Shown here in pieces: positions 37,816 through 49,420 of a stretch of 64,000 nt of DNA. The number at the start of each line of letters is the position of its first letter. The first letter of the stretch is position 1. The DNA lies in assembly GCA_964035015.1 (NCBI GenBank), contig OZ036008.1:10031192-10095191 (forward strand). Reading direction: 5' to 3'. The notes under the pieces are model-generated. The model was given only the letters and a program-made list of their open reading frames with translations. It ran no database searches and was not told where the DNA came from. The stretch is from Corallium rubrum. Its lineage: Eukaryota; Cnidaria; Anthozoa; Scleralcyonacea; Coralliidae. A program made the position numbers and the translations under genes.

Positions 37816-39270
37816 TAACAGCAGTCCTCGTGCAGAAAGGCTCCTGCTGAGTGACCAAAAAGCTTTGGCGTTAGCAAGTCTGTGTTTGTCTTCGGAATGT
37901 AATATTTCAAACTATCATTCTCTCTTGTCAAAAACTTGTCAGTTCTTATCAACTCGCATGTTGTATTACTCTAGAATTGCTTTACTTTTTTCTACTAAGG
38001 ATGGTGAGGAGAGATATATTAATCATGTACAATTGTACAACGACTCAAAAGTATATACCGTACCAACATGTAGTTTATTTAGCTTCGTCTATTCGGTGGG
38101 GACACAACTATGCCGTTAAGCACCATTTGGTGTAGGTCCTTGAGTTTACTATAGCTAAACTCGGTTAAGCTAAAGTTGATTTTCCAAAAGGAGAAAAAAC
38201 AGAGAACTTGAGAAGAATTATCAAAGCAAAGGAAAGAACCAACAACTCAACTTAGAGCTCGCTCATATGAGACACGCTAGCCCAGATACCGGACTGATTT
38301 GAGAAATACAAAATCATAGACAGCAAAATGTTTGTGTAAGTATAACACACAGGGTATTGACTTTTTTTTGTAGTCAAAGAAAGATTTTTATGAACAGCCT
38401 CTTCTTACACAAGTCCCAAGCCGATTACATGAACCAAGTATAAGAACTAACCCCATCTAACCAAGAACAGACTAAACCTAGATCCTTAGCAGTGAGAAGC
38501 TGTGTGCTTATAGCATCAATGCTGCGCGTGTTTCCCTCAGTTGGCTAGAAAACGTATCATTTATGGCTTAACCAATGCTTAGCAACAAATTTAGCCACAG
38601 TTCAACCTACTATTATGCTACTCGTTCTGTTTAAAAACCCAAAATACATTACCTATAACCGCATTTTCATTACTGGTGCAATTAATATACACCTGTCAAA
38701 CCGAAGCTTATTTAAAATAATAAGAAGATTGATGCTTGAATTGCTACCACCTGTGGTCTACGGCTACAAAAGTTACAAACGTTCTTTGACATTATGAACA
38801 CCCACACACTGAAGTAACACCTTAAACCTCACATTATTAACCATTTTCCACCACTATTCACCAACATCTTTTCAACTACCCTACGTAACACCTCAAGTGT
38901 GAAATAAGGAAATACGTTACTACATCGCAACGCTCACGACGGAAGATCAAAAGTGTATTCGCCAACATATGTCTATATATAATCTTTCTTCACATTTTAC
39001 CAGTCGCACGAAAAACTAATCTAACATGCACCCACGTATAACATTCGAAGTTATTCTGTATCATTTGCGGGTTGTTTAAGTAAATCTTATGTCAATAAAC
39101 ACGAGTTAATGTGTATCTCCAAGGAAACAACATGCTTGTAAACAATATTCAACAGCTTTAAAAAGAAAATATCTCAGTGAAACAAGAAACACTTTTTCTG
39201 GCCCACGCAGTGACCAACGCCTTTTAAATCCGACGCAAGTCGACGTATGTAGGTGCTCAAATGCCATTTC
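37816..39270. other. Gene 2 upstream region
   Basis: A decayed minus-strand 5S-SINE fragment lies at 38445-38545 (actaaccccatctaacc). 38.55-39.27 kb is unique-looking; no coding exon recognised. Confidence 0.45.
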
Positions 39271-39279
39271 CTTTCTGGA

Positions 39280-39287
39280 TAAATATA
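39280..39287 (+). promoter_or_regulatory. Possible TATA-like element of gene 2
   Basis: TAAATATA about 170 bases before the start codon, in an otherwise non-repetitive stretch (38.55-39.45 kb). Position fits a core promoter; nothing else supports it. Confidence 0.25.
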
Positions 39288-39453
39288 GGGTGAAGGAAGT
39301 GTACTTAAAAGCGTGTACATGATTGGCCAAGCGAGTCGAGGAGGTGCTAATTAATGTCTCTTAAATTTGCAGACTCGTGTTCACCTTGTCACAAATCCCC
39401 AAACCGTGTCTATCAGTGTCTGAGCAAGAAACTCTACTATAGTATTTCAAAAA

Positions 39454-39511
39454 ATGATGCTTACTGGAATACTCTGTTTGGCCATCATCTCATCCTTTGG
39501 ATTTCATACAG
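39454..39511 (+). CDS. Gene 2 exon 1: signal peptide
   Basis: MMLTGILCLAIISSFGFHT plus one base, then a consensus donor GTAAGT. 58 coding nt, the same as gene 1 exon 1. The first of two adjacent ATGs was taken as the start. A TTTGCAG at 39365-39371 could be an acceptor for a spliced 5' UTR. Confidence 0.8.
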
Positions 39512-42500
39512 GTAAGTAACTCAGTAGATGTTGTTTGTGATCACGTTGAACCAATTAACTGTAGCGACAAATAAATCCCTCATACTAGAGACATCTTGTA
39601 AAACAACTCCGCGTAAACTTGACCAGGGTTACGCAACCTTAAGAACTATATTACGACAGTGTGTGGACTCCTTTATTCTTTTAATAAATTTAAACCAGCA
39701 GTTATAGAGAATATGCAAGTATAGCCATCAATCGACCTACTACGAGAACGCGCTTCCGTCAATGAACTTCCATCAGCAGTTCTTTCATTTCCGGCCTCAG
39801 ATTCAGATGTTCCAAACGAAACTTGGTCTCGGAGCTACTACGCATGTATCGATGTATTCATCTTTTTCATTCGGTTGTTTTGTCCACATCACGATGCTAA
39901 AGACGATTACTTAAGTTCTTATTTATTCAGGCATTTTTGAAGTGTGTAAAAGGGGCCGACGTGAAGTGAGATCGGGGGTAAATTTTGGGTTTCATAAACT
40001 CATGTTGCGTGGTCTTTCAATGTGTTAATCATGCAAGAAGTACTGCACATGATTTGTAGCTAAGATTTACGTTCTTCATCCTGTCACCAAAGAACCACGC
40101 TAGAAGCATATCACACTGTGGGGTGAAAAACAATTTCATGTGCCTAGCGATGCATAAGACATTGCCAATAATCAAAAACAAAGAGTTTTATCTCAATAGA
40201 TTAATCCGACCCAACAGGGACACTTGTTTACCGATCTTTTTGGACTCCAATCTTCCAATAAGATTTACTCTTTATTGTTTCACAACTCTATAGTAGACTA
40301 CCGTAGTATTTCCTTTTAGTATAAACGCTTATTCAGTGATTACAAGCATTTTCAAAGACCTATACATTGTTACCAGTATTTAGTTTAAAACTTGTTTTGT
40401 GTTACTGCGGTAAACGTTGCTTGTATCAGCTTAGGTTCGCGTTATTGTGACTCAAAAATATAATTAGCCCAACGAGTCCATTACATCGGAAAAAATCCCA
40501 AGAGGTCCAACCAGTTCTACGTCAAAGCTTCTCAAGCCTTCATTCATCCGGTTCCGTTGTCGTAGGAGGGAGCAAAGTGAAGTGTTCCCCTGTGACGTCT
40601 CATGCAAGCACGTGGAAGTGATAAGATATTGGAATTTTTAATATGAATTATAATCCAGAGTAAGAGTTAGGTCCTGTTTACAGGAAGCAGATTGAGTGTT
40701 CAAGTCAAATCTCGCATGTTGTTTCCCCTTGTTGTATTTACATGAAGAAGATTGAAAATTTTCGATCCGATCGAAACGAGGAATGTCTCCAATCTGATTC
40801 ATGTAAACACAGTTTGACTTGAAAATGACTTGATACCTCGCTTGATACGCATGAGCGAAGTTGGTGTGTGTTGTGCTAAATGGCAGACATTGAGGGAAGC
40901 ACTGAAATAGTGTTCTAAAACCGAAAATAGTGTTCTAAAACCGAAAATAATGCTCTAAAACCGAAAATAGTGTTCTAAAACCGAAAATAGTGTTCTAAAA
41001 CCGAAAATAGTGTTCTAAAACCGAAAATAGTGTTCTAAAACCGAAAATAATGTTCTAAAACCGAAAATAGTGTTCTAAAACCGAAAATAGTGTTCTAAAA
41101 CCGAAAATAGTGTTCTAAAACCGAAAATAGTGTTCTAAAACCGAAAATAGTGTTCTAAAACCGAAAATAGTGTTCTAAAACCGAAAATAGTGTTCTAAAA
41201 CCGAAAATAGTGTTCTAAAACCGAAAATAGTGTTCTAAAACCGAAAATAGTGTTCTAAAACCGAAAATAGTGTTCTAAAACCGAAAATAGTGTTCTAAAA
41301 CCGAAAATAGTGTTCTAAAACCGAAAATAGTGTTCCAAAACCGAAAACAATGTTCCAAGCAGATAGCATTGTCATTCTCCATGTAAACGTCTACCCGGAT
41401 TGACTTCACTCGCGTTTTTCGATCCGATTGGGCTGCATGTCAATCCAGTTCAGGGTCTTATATTACTCCCACGGTGATCAACAGAAGATTTTACAAGTTC
41501 CTAAAGTGCTTGATCTCATTTAAATATAGCAATAACACCATAGAACTGGTTTAATATATGAATACTTCAGACAGAGAATACCCAGATAACCTACGATGGC
41601 CCCAGATTAACAGGTGCAGCTTTAATAAGTGTCATTTCTAGGATGAATAGACAGAATTGTCATGTTACACCTGTAGAGCCTTAAATACACGTACTATTAC
41701 CTTACATAATAGTAAAGTAAAGTACTTTCCACTGGAATTTTTTCCATTTGACGTTGGTTCATATATCTGGAACCAACTACCAACTGCTGCTAAATCTTCT
41801 ACTTCTATGTCTGAATTTCGTTCCCAAATTAAGGGAATGAGTTTTTCCGGCTGCCAAAGCAACAGGTGCTTATAGACCGTACTGTGTAATTGAACTACTA
41901 TTAGTATTGTAAATAGATCTTCATAATTATCTATATTGCTCTTTATAACTATTATTGTTAAACTTAGTTTATAACTGTTATTGTTATACCTATTTATTAC
42001 TTGTAATCTATTTATTTATATTTATTTTAATGGTCGAGCGTTTGTAACACGAGCCTCTGGCTCGGGAGAATGGGCAACCACTCCCCACGTCCATCGACAA
42101 TAAATAAATATTGTATTGTATTGTATTGTACATCATTTAGGTATTTCTTTTCCTTGTTAACTTAAACCGCAAGCCTACTAATCTATATATGTCCCCTCGT
42201 CGGCTCATCCTCATAGCCTGTGTATCCTTCAAGAGGGGTGAGGCCGTCGCGTTGCCGCTCTCCATCCCATCTCTTCACATGTCACCTAACTCCAAACAAT
42301 TATCTTAGGTTCGAGTTCCGCTTTAGATTTTTTTCGGAGTAAAATAGCTGGAAGGACATTTATACTTAATTCAAATAACCCTAACCCTATAGCAAAAACC
42401 AAGACCAGCCAACAACTTGAAAAAGTATAGAATAAAACATATTCCGAAGAATAATGCCATCCTGTAAACTCAAGATATGAGTCAAACAAGTGGAACTATG

Positions 42501-44434
42501 TTGAAAATTGTAATATTTCGACTTTATTTCAAAGTCATCATCAGACAAGTGAAAATACAAAAACATGCCAGGTCTTATATACAAGTCAAAAGATGCTTCT
42601 AATAGCTCGTGTTAGGTCTTCTCTCATGTAATTACTGTTAGGTTTTCTTCTCCTTTGTTGCTGATGATGTCATCGATCTTTTGACTTGCATATAAGACCT
42701 GGCATGTTTTTGTATTTTCACTTGTCTGATGATGACTTTGAAATAAAGTCGAAGTATTACAATTTTCAACATAGTTCCACTTGTTTGACTCATATCTTGA
42801 GTTTACAGGATGGCATTATTCTTCGGAATATGTTTTATTCTAACCCTAGTAAGAGTTTACAGTCTAGCTTGAACGCCAACTAGTAAGCTTTTAGAATTCT
42901 AATTCTTACATTTTGACTGAACGTAAACCCAGAAAAAATTAAATCAACAACTGCAAAGAGGATAAAAATTAAGAGTTCAATTAAAACATTGTCAAAAACG
43001 TTTCTCACCGGGATTTGAACCCTCTCGCTTCCGCACAACTTCCACAGCACAGTCCGCTATAGTTTAATTACACTAGGCTAGCAGGGTCGTCATTTAAAAC
43101 TGTATTTAACATCCCACCGGAATAAAAGAGTAATAGGTTTGCTGTAAGGGAAATGAGATGGCAAAGACCGTCAGGAATCAATAGCAATTAAACTTTTGAA
43201 TTAATTGCATGATTAACACACATTGAAAGGCAACGCAACACGAATTGATGAAATTCAATTGATGAAGACCCCGTTTACACTAAAGCAAAAGTATCCGGAT
43301 TCACATTGTTTTTCATCCTCATGGGAATAAAAAACAATGTGAATCTGGATACTTTTGCTCTGGGAGCACGGGTGGCGTGTGCTGTTAGGGCGCTGCCTGT
43401 CACCAATAGTTAAGCCCGGTCGGACGGGGTTAGTACTTGGATGGGTGACCGTTTGGGGATAGCCCCGTACTCCACCAGCTTGGGACTTATGTGAGTAGAG
43501 TTTAGTTGGTCTCTCCTGTGCTCCGGGGGTTTTTCGCCGGGTTCTCCGGTTTTCCTCCCTTCGTAAAATCAACACCTAGGTCTTAGTTGTCTACACATAG
43601 GAGTTTGGTGTCAATTGGGACGAAAGTTCTGTTCCTCTCTCCTGCCACACGTTAAGTGGCAAATTTAATAAATTCAAATTCAAAATAGTGTAAACGGGGT
43701 CTAAGTCCAATCTCACTTCGCGTCGGGTCTCTTTCTACACTGGCGATTGGGCATGGCGCGGCCAGGATTCAACACTCGTCACGACGTACACACGAAACTA
43801 AGACTTGAGTGGCGGAAGAGAGTAGATAGATGACCTATATCTTGTTGTTTAAAACTTAGATTTTTTGTTAGAAATTTCGGCTTCTTGATTGTCCTCCATG
43901 ATTGATCAAAATCATTAACCAATGATAACGTCCAAAATTCAAGATAAAAATTTATTTATTCGTTTTTTCGAACGATAAAAGTGTGGTCCTCGTGAAAACA
44001 ATATTTATATTTGCCGTTAGACTTTTTCATCAAAAATGCTACTCTCTTTTGATCTCTGATGGTCCTCCACGATCATAATCATCATTATCATTATCATCAT
44101 CATCGTCATCACCATCACCATCACCATCATCATCATCATATCATCATCATCATATCGTCATCATCATCATCATCATCATCATTATCATCATTATCATTAT
44201 CATTGTTATCATCATCATCATCATCATCACCATTGTTATTATCATCATCATCATCATCGTCATCATCATCATCATTATCATTGTCATTGTCATCATCATC
44301 ATCACCATTGTTACCATCATCATCATCGTCGTCGCTGTCATCATCATCACTATCATCATCATCACCACCATCATTATGATCATCATCATCATCATCACCA
44401 TCGTCATCATCATTATTATTATCATCATTGTCCT

Positions 44435-44484
<50 letters not shown>

Positions 44485-46864
44485 ACAACAATATTAACCT
44501 CCATTACTTTGCTATCTATGTTACAGCCCAATCCGGCCTAGCTAGACCAGCAATGTGCAAGCCATGGAAAATACCAGTTCAAGTCGATCCCCAAAACCAC
44601 CACTACCATCCCTTCTTTATTGAAATGGACAGATGTATGGGCCAATGTCCAAACGGGTTATCACCTCATCATTGTCAGTGTGTAGCTAATAAAACCCAGA
44701 AAGTCAGTGTTTTAGTTGCTGGTGAAACAACTGGCATAAAATCCATAACTATTGAAAATCACATAAGCTGCAAAGCTGGTTGTTTGGACAGCTTACGAAA
44801 ACAGTGCACCAGTGGACAGCATAATAAATGGGATGAAAATAAATGCAAATGTAATTGCCAAGTAAGCACAGGCAACTGTCCAGCTAAAGAAACATGGAGC
44901 ACTACAGCATGCCAGTGTGTTTGTAACAAACAGACTAGTTGTCCCACAGGAATGTTCTGGAATAAATCCATCTGTGATTGTACATGCAATGTCGCAGCAT
45001 TCACACGATGCTCAAAAATGAAAAAAGCAACCAACCTGAAGACTTGCCAATGCGAAAATCAAGCACCCATTGCAGGACAAGTGGAATCAGAAGAAAGTAA
45101 GTTTTTAAGTTACTTCAAAAACTCATTAATAATTCATAAAGAAAGCACAAAGGAAATCAGTACCATGTCCATAGTCTGATAAAGGATCCTCCTGATTTAC
45201 ATAAACTTTAGCTTTGATTTTCCCAGCTTAGACAACATTGTTTTTCAAAATTACTACACCAATGAACTTACCAAATGGGTCATTTTTTAATGTATTCAAA
45301 ACATTTGCAGTACGTGTTTTATTAGATCTAAAACACTTGGCTAGCTATTGCACTGTGTTTTAAATTGGATAAAACACTAGTGCTCATGTTTTAAAATATT
45401 ACTTAAAAGTTGGTGTTTGGTAAATATAAACATTTTCATTCTCCAGCCAAGCTGTATAATTTTATACACATGTAAAAATATTGTTATGGTTTGTAATTAC
45501 AAGTAGAATTTTCACTTCAAGAAAGCAGGACACTGTCTCATGATTTAAACATCAAATATTTGTTAACCAAGGAAATTTTAAGTACTGATAGAAAACCACT
45601 TACATTATTTGTTTCAACATTATTATTTTAGCGAAAAAAAGTGAAACCAAACTGGTCGCAGCACTCGTGGTCATTGGTCTTCTCCTTGGAACACTATTCA
45701 TAATTGACTTGGTGCTTCTGTGCAGCAGAAAAGGCTTCATCTATGGTATTTTTACGAAGTATAGTGAAAGGAGAAACCACGCAGAGTTCGCAAATCAAGA
45801 GTTAAACAGTAAGCAAACAAATTTTGTACAGTACCTGAATTGACAAAATAAAAAAATAAAGTACTACTGTACTGCATTGGAGCCTGTTATCAACATTGAA
45901 AAAGATTTTTATCAACATTGAAAAAGACTACACTGCACCAGATTTAAAAGAATCCTTTCAAAAAGTTAATGAATATCAAAATACATATAATCTAAGGAAC
46001 AATGATACTAATTTAGTACTCCCAAAGCCAAAGAGAGAATTTCTCAGAAGAAGTTTTAAATATAAAGGTGCCATGCTTTGGAATAATTTATTACATGAAG
46101 CGAAACAAACAGAGTCGTTGGATTCTTTTAAAAGGCTTATAGGGCAGACTATGAGATGAAGTTGAATCACGCCACTCTGAATTCTGAAATTTTTTTATTT
46201 ATTTATTTATTTTTTTATTTTTTTTTATTTTTTTTTATCATCATCATTTTTATAAACCTATTTACTTTTTCATAAACCTTTTATTAACTTTGTAAACTTC
46301 CTAGTTGTTTGTTAGTTATTGTAATTAGTTTATTAGTATTAGTCAATTTGTTGTATTAGTTAAATTAAGCACGCCCCTCATTGAAACCAGCATATTTATT
46401 GTTGTTGAGGCTAGCGTGTTGAAATAAAGTATGTATGTATGTATGTATGTATGTATGTATGTATGTATGTATGTATGTATGTATGTATGTATGTATGTAT
46501 GTATGTATGTATGTATGTATGTATGTATGTATGTATGTATGTATGTATGTATGTATGTATGTATGTATGTATGTATGTATGTATGTATGTATGTATGTAT
46601 GTATTTTCAACTTTCATTCAAGTACAGTATATTAGGATGTTTACTCTGTCTAACACAGTAACACCAGATGATTTTATTTGTCAACAGAAAACCCTAGTTC
46701 AGAAAATTAATGTTTGAAACTTCCTTGTCTAATTTTTAGATAGAGGTGGTGACACTGGAAGCATCAATGACTTGGACATAGCTAATCACGCAGAGCCTAC
46801 ACTAAATGGTGATTGCAATCACACGGATCAATTTCTGACAAACACACCTGTAACATGCGTGTAG
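39454..46864 (+). CDS. Gene 2: predicted membrane-anchored VEGF-C/D-like ligand (4 exons)
   Basis: Exons 39454-39511, 44527-45096, 45632-45808 and 46740-46864 join to 930 nt (309 aa plus stop); every intron is phase 1 with good GTAAGT/GTAAGC donors. Seen: signal peptide 1-19; PDGF/VEGF-like knot region 30-105 with C30-K-P-W, R55-C56-M-G-Q-C60, H68-C69-Q-C71 and N97-H-I-S-C101; CXCXC repeats at 126-130, 148-152 and 169-173 with a partial one at 193-195; a transmembrane segment about 217-239; SRKGF stop-transfer; a tail of about 65 residues. N-glycosylation sites at N74 and N165. CXCXC (Balbiani-ring-like) repeats are the C-terminal hallmark of VEGF-C/D. The membrane anchor is not part of those families. 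I infer a juxtacrine or shed receptor-tyrosine-kinase ligand. AATAAA at 47002 may be its polyadenylation signal. Confidence 0.85.
40665..41465. mobile_element. MITE-like repeat with a 20-bp minisatellite (gene 2 intron 1)
   Basis: tgttctaaaaccgaaaatag is repeated about 22 times at 40909-41350. The flanks share gtttacatgaa, cgatccgat and aagtcaa words in inverted order. Confidence 0.9.
41590..42132 (+). mobile_element. Truncated non-LTR retrotransposon 3' end
   Basis: The frame ending at 41875 reads FPFDVGSYIWNQLP then AAKSSTSMSEFRSQIKG, the usual last residues of an L2/CR1-type reverse-transcriptase ORF, then a 3' UTR and the terminal repeat (TATTG)n. Confidence 0.7.
42428..42842. mobile_element. 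Fold-back element F5 with hammerhead-like motifs in both arms
   Basis: Arms of about 170 bp (tagaataaaacatattccga ... tcggaatatgttttattcta) with a unique 75-bp centre. Minus-strand motif 42508-42548 intact; plus-strand motif 42722-42762 has GAAG in place of GAAA. Confidence 0.88.
42508..42548 (-). ncRNA. Hammerhead-like motif, family F5
   Basis: TTGT, CTGATGA, extra T, GACTTT-GAAAT-AAAGTC, GAA, AT/AT, T, ACAA. Outer helix UUGU/ACAA and inner AU/AU differ from the other families but keep pairing. Confidence 0.45.
43005..43090 (-). mobile_element. tRNA-like SINE head
   Basis: The reverse strand has gggttcaaatcccgg (T arm/B box) preceded by an anticodon-arm-like stretch; no intact acceptor stem. 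Confidence 0.5.
43266..43702. mobile_element. GTTTACAC-type MITE interrupted by a 5S-SINE
   Basis: Ends agaccccgtttacac and gtgtaaacggggtct. The SINE (about 43360-43685, plus strand) with agttaagcccgg and ttggatgggtgaccg sits inside, so the MITE is older. Confidence 0.85.
44065..44486. repeat. (ATC)n microsatellite next to gene 2 exon 2
   Basis: About 420 bp of imperfect ATC/ATT repeats ending 40 bases before the exon 2 acceptor; its open frame runs into the exon by chance. Confidence 0.95.
44527..45096 (+). CDS. Gene 2 exon 2: PDGF/VEGF knot plus CXCXC repeats
   Basis: The acceptor TTACAG ends at 44526 just after a long (ATC)n tract; donor GTAAGT at 45097. 570 nt, phase 1 both sides. The start (AQS) matches gene 1 exon 2 (xQS). 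The growth-factor domain and the cysteine repeats share one exon, unlike gene 1, where exon 2 ends soon after the knot. Confidence 0.88.
45100..45400. mobile_element. R1 dispersed repeat in gene 2 intron 2
   Basis: acttcaaaaactcattaata, ctgatttacataaacttt and caatgaacttaccaaatggg as in 56.53-57.0 kb. Confidence 0.7.
45632..45808 (+). CDS. Gene 2 exon 3: transmembrane exon
   Basis: Acceptor TTTTAG ends 45631, donor GTAAGC at 45809; 177 nt, phase 1/1. It encodes the membrane span and the SRKGFIYG juxtamembrane motif. If the donor is not used, an in-frame stop occurs at about 45840, giving a shorter tail (FVQYLN end). Confidence 0.85.
45890..46603 (+). mobile_element. Truncated non-LTR retrotransposon 3' end with (ATGT)n tail
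   Basis: NTYNLRNNDTNLVLPKPKRE and SFKYKGAMLWNNL then ESLDSFKRLI are a classic cnidarian non-LTR C-terminus; stop at 46157. The 3' UTR ends gaaataaag followed by about 43 ATGT units (46431-46603). Lies in gene 2 intron 3. Confidence 0.8.
46740..46864 (+). CDS. Gene 2 exon 4: cytoplasmic tail
   Basis: Acceptor TTTTTAG ends 46739; 40 residues after the junction codon, ending NTPVTCV and TAG. Open only in the frame set by the phase-1 junction; no known domain. Support is splice consensus and frame only. Confidence 0.65.
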
Positions 46865-47387
46865 GCAAGAAAATTACTTTTCTTTGATCCTTTTCATATA
46901 TTTAAGCTATTTCATATACAAACTATTCTTTCTCATTTAATAGTTCTACGTAAAACCCACTGACCCTGATATAAGTTATTAAATGCAATGTAATTGCCAA
47001 AAATAAATGGCATATCAACACACCGTGTTAATTCTGAGTGAAAAAAACAAACAAAAACTGAGTTTTCTGTCCAAAAATTAATTCTGCATATATATATAAA
47101 GCAGGTTAAAAAAAATAAAAAAATTAGGAAACAATCCAGTGGGATATAGGTGGGTTGCATGTATTTGCCATAGTATGTAAATATTAATAATTATATTATG
47201 TATCAGATAAGTATAATGTCTTTAAATTATTAAGTAATTACTTGTAGTTTTAAAAGTGCTTCCCACTGAGTTTCCAAGCAAATTAACCACACACTGTGAA
47301 ACAGTTAGTGTTCAGTCAATCTTGACAGAAAAACATCTTTGAATATTTAATTAACTTTAGGATAATACACTAGCTTTAATAAGCACA

Positions 47388-47605
47388 TTAGGGCCATTTA
47401 TACAAGACCTGATAGGATGCAGCTTACACAGGGTGCAAGTTATATAACACCCAAAACATTCAAATAAATGTACAGACTTATGTTCGCGTCTCTTACACAA
47501 GCTTGTTCAAAAATGCCATGTACATTGGTCAGTTCGCGTCTTATGTAAGATGAGTCCTATGAAAGGCATGACGTCTTATCAGCTCTCATATAAATGGCCC
47601 TATTA
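47388..47605. mobile_element. 218-bp MITE
   Basis: ttagggccatttata and tataaatggccctatta at the ends; gacctgatagg / gtcttatcagc also pair. Confidence 0.8.
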
Positions 47606-47872
47606 AAACTATATATAGTATATTTAATTATCAGTTAGAAATACAGTGTAATGGGTTGGTGTTTAAAATTAGTGTACTGACGGAACTATATAACAGTAAT
47701 TTGAACAGTTCTACATCACACAAATGTGTGCTCAAATGATCTTTTTTGATTTCATTATAATGTATACTATAATAGTAATCAGTATAATCACTATAATAAA
47801 AAGACCCTTGTTTACTACACTTAAGCAAAGGTTGCCAAGATGGAACTCGACTGCTTACCTATATGTATGTTT

Positions 47873-48240
47873 TATAGTCAAACCGGATGTTCTCTTGTAT
47901 ATGACGTTGCAATATTGTTACACAACATTGCAATTTTGATTGGCAGATTCAATTAGCAACTTACAAACACTTTATCATGATTCCTCAACACGTTGCTTAA
48001 AATATTGGTTTTAAACATTGAACGACACATAAATGCGTTATACTTTAAGGTAATGGCTCTAACTTTATATAGAATTTTGCATTATCCAAAGTTTGGCATT
48101 TAAAACAATTTTTAGGGCAACCCATTGAGGAATCGTGATAAAGCGTTTCCAGGTTGGTGATTGAATCCATCTATCAAAATTGTAATGTTGCGTATCAATA
48201 TTGCAAAGTCACACGCAAAAGAACATCCAGTCTGACTATA
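47873..48240. mobile_element. 368-bp fold-back element
   Basis: tatagtcaaaccggatgttc and gaacatccagtctgactata at the ends; the inverted match runs through caatattg..., caacattgcaattttgat and gattcctcaa. Confidence 0.88.
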
Positions 48241-48268
48241 AAAACCTCGGAAAGTAAGATTCTATGTA

Positions 48269-48911
48269 CAGTAGAACTTGAGTTTTAGACACCCCTTTTA
48301 ATGACCACCTGCTGTTTACAACCACTTTTTCTGGCACGGACGATTTGTAATAGAAATGTACCTCCAATGAGCGACCACCTGCCTAACGCCCAGTGACCAC
48401 TTTTTAGTGTCCCAAACAAGATATTTATATATCTGTTATGAGCGACCATCTCAATGTAAAACTGCTGAAATATGTTAAAGAAATACCCGTTTTTTCGTAG
48501 TAAACAAACACGAATGCGACCACATGTGAAAACAAGAAACTGGAAGTGTTGCACAATTGCCGTGTTACCTTTAGACAAATTCATCTTGACGATCGTTGAC
48601 GTTACCGCAACAAATAAGGGCCATGATATTAAATGGACAAATGTCAAATTTCTTTTCTTTTAATAACCATATTAACATTAATAAATCAAGACTGCACTTC
48701 TTTGAAATGTTCTTGTTTTTCCATTTCCCTTGTAAATCTTTATAAATCGCCATTTTCCTAACCTTGAAACAATGTTTATATAAAGAAGCGCTGTGTCGCT
48801 GCCAAAATGGCTGCTATGACATCACATCACTACCTGCCATGTACGACCTCCTCTCATTTACAACCACTTTTACCTGGCAACAGGGGTGGTCGTAAAACTC
48901 AGGTTCTACTG
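48269..48911. mobile_element. Non-autonomous Tigger/pogo-like element
   Basis: cagtagaacttgagtttta and taaaactcaggttctactg are inverted and flanked by TA on both sides, the target of Tc1/mariner/pogo elements. Minus-strand frames inside have no transposase motif. A fragment of a related copy follows at 48918-48990. Confidence 0.85.
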
Positions 48912-49234
48912 TATACATACAGATGAAGCCCCATAAATGACCACCTCAGGGATGTGGAAAAGTGGTTGCAACTAGAGCTGGTCACTTATGAGAGCTTAAA
49001 AAAGCTTATTTTTGAATTATAAATTACTTTACTTGAAAGAACTCTTAAATTGATATGAGATTGAATTTTACAGCTCTTCTGTATCTCACGTCCCTTTTGA
49101 GATATCGTATTAAGATTTGTGGTGAAAATTTGTGATGATGTGATCATTTACATATCAAACAAATCTTAATATTTTATTATTAAAATATTGCCAATCTTTA
49201 AGTTCTAGGACAGCGTCGGCCACGGTTGAAATCC

Positions 49235-49420
49235 AAATATTACCAGGGTTAAGTCACGTTGGCCTGAAAAAACAGAGAAAAATCTTCTCGACGTTTCGAG
49301 CGAAGGCCCTTCGTCAGGAGAAATTAGGGAATTTCTCCTGACGAAGGGCCTTCGCTCGAAACGTCGAGAAGATTTTTCTCTGTTTTTCAGGCCAACGTGA
49401 CTTAACCCTGGTAATATTTA
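49235..49420. mobile_element. Fold-back element F3 with two intact hammerhead-like motifs
   Basis: aaatattaccagggttaagt and acttaaccctggtaatattt at the ends; minus motif 49284-49323, plus motif 49332-49371, separated by 8 bases. Confidence 0.9.
49332..49371 (+). ncRNA. Hammerhead-like motif, family F3
   Basis: TTTCTC, CTGACGA, extra A, GGGC-CTTC-GCTC, GAA, AC/GT, C, GAGAAG. Outer helix UUUCUC/GAGAAG is 6 bp with one wobble, while F1 with the same hairpin has UCU/AGA. Confidence 0.5.

Noticed and set aside
44059-44526. Poly-Ile and poly-Ser frames upstream of gene 2 exon 2
   Set aside because: Translation of an (ATC)n microsatellite; the true exon starts after the acceptor at 44526.
48285-48647. 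Transposase in the Tigger-like element
   Set aside because: The frame lacks any DDE motif or DNA-binding motif I can see; the element is judged non-autonomous.
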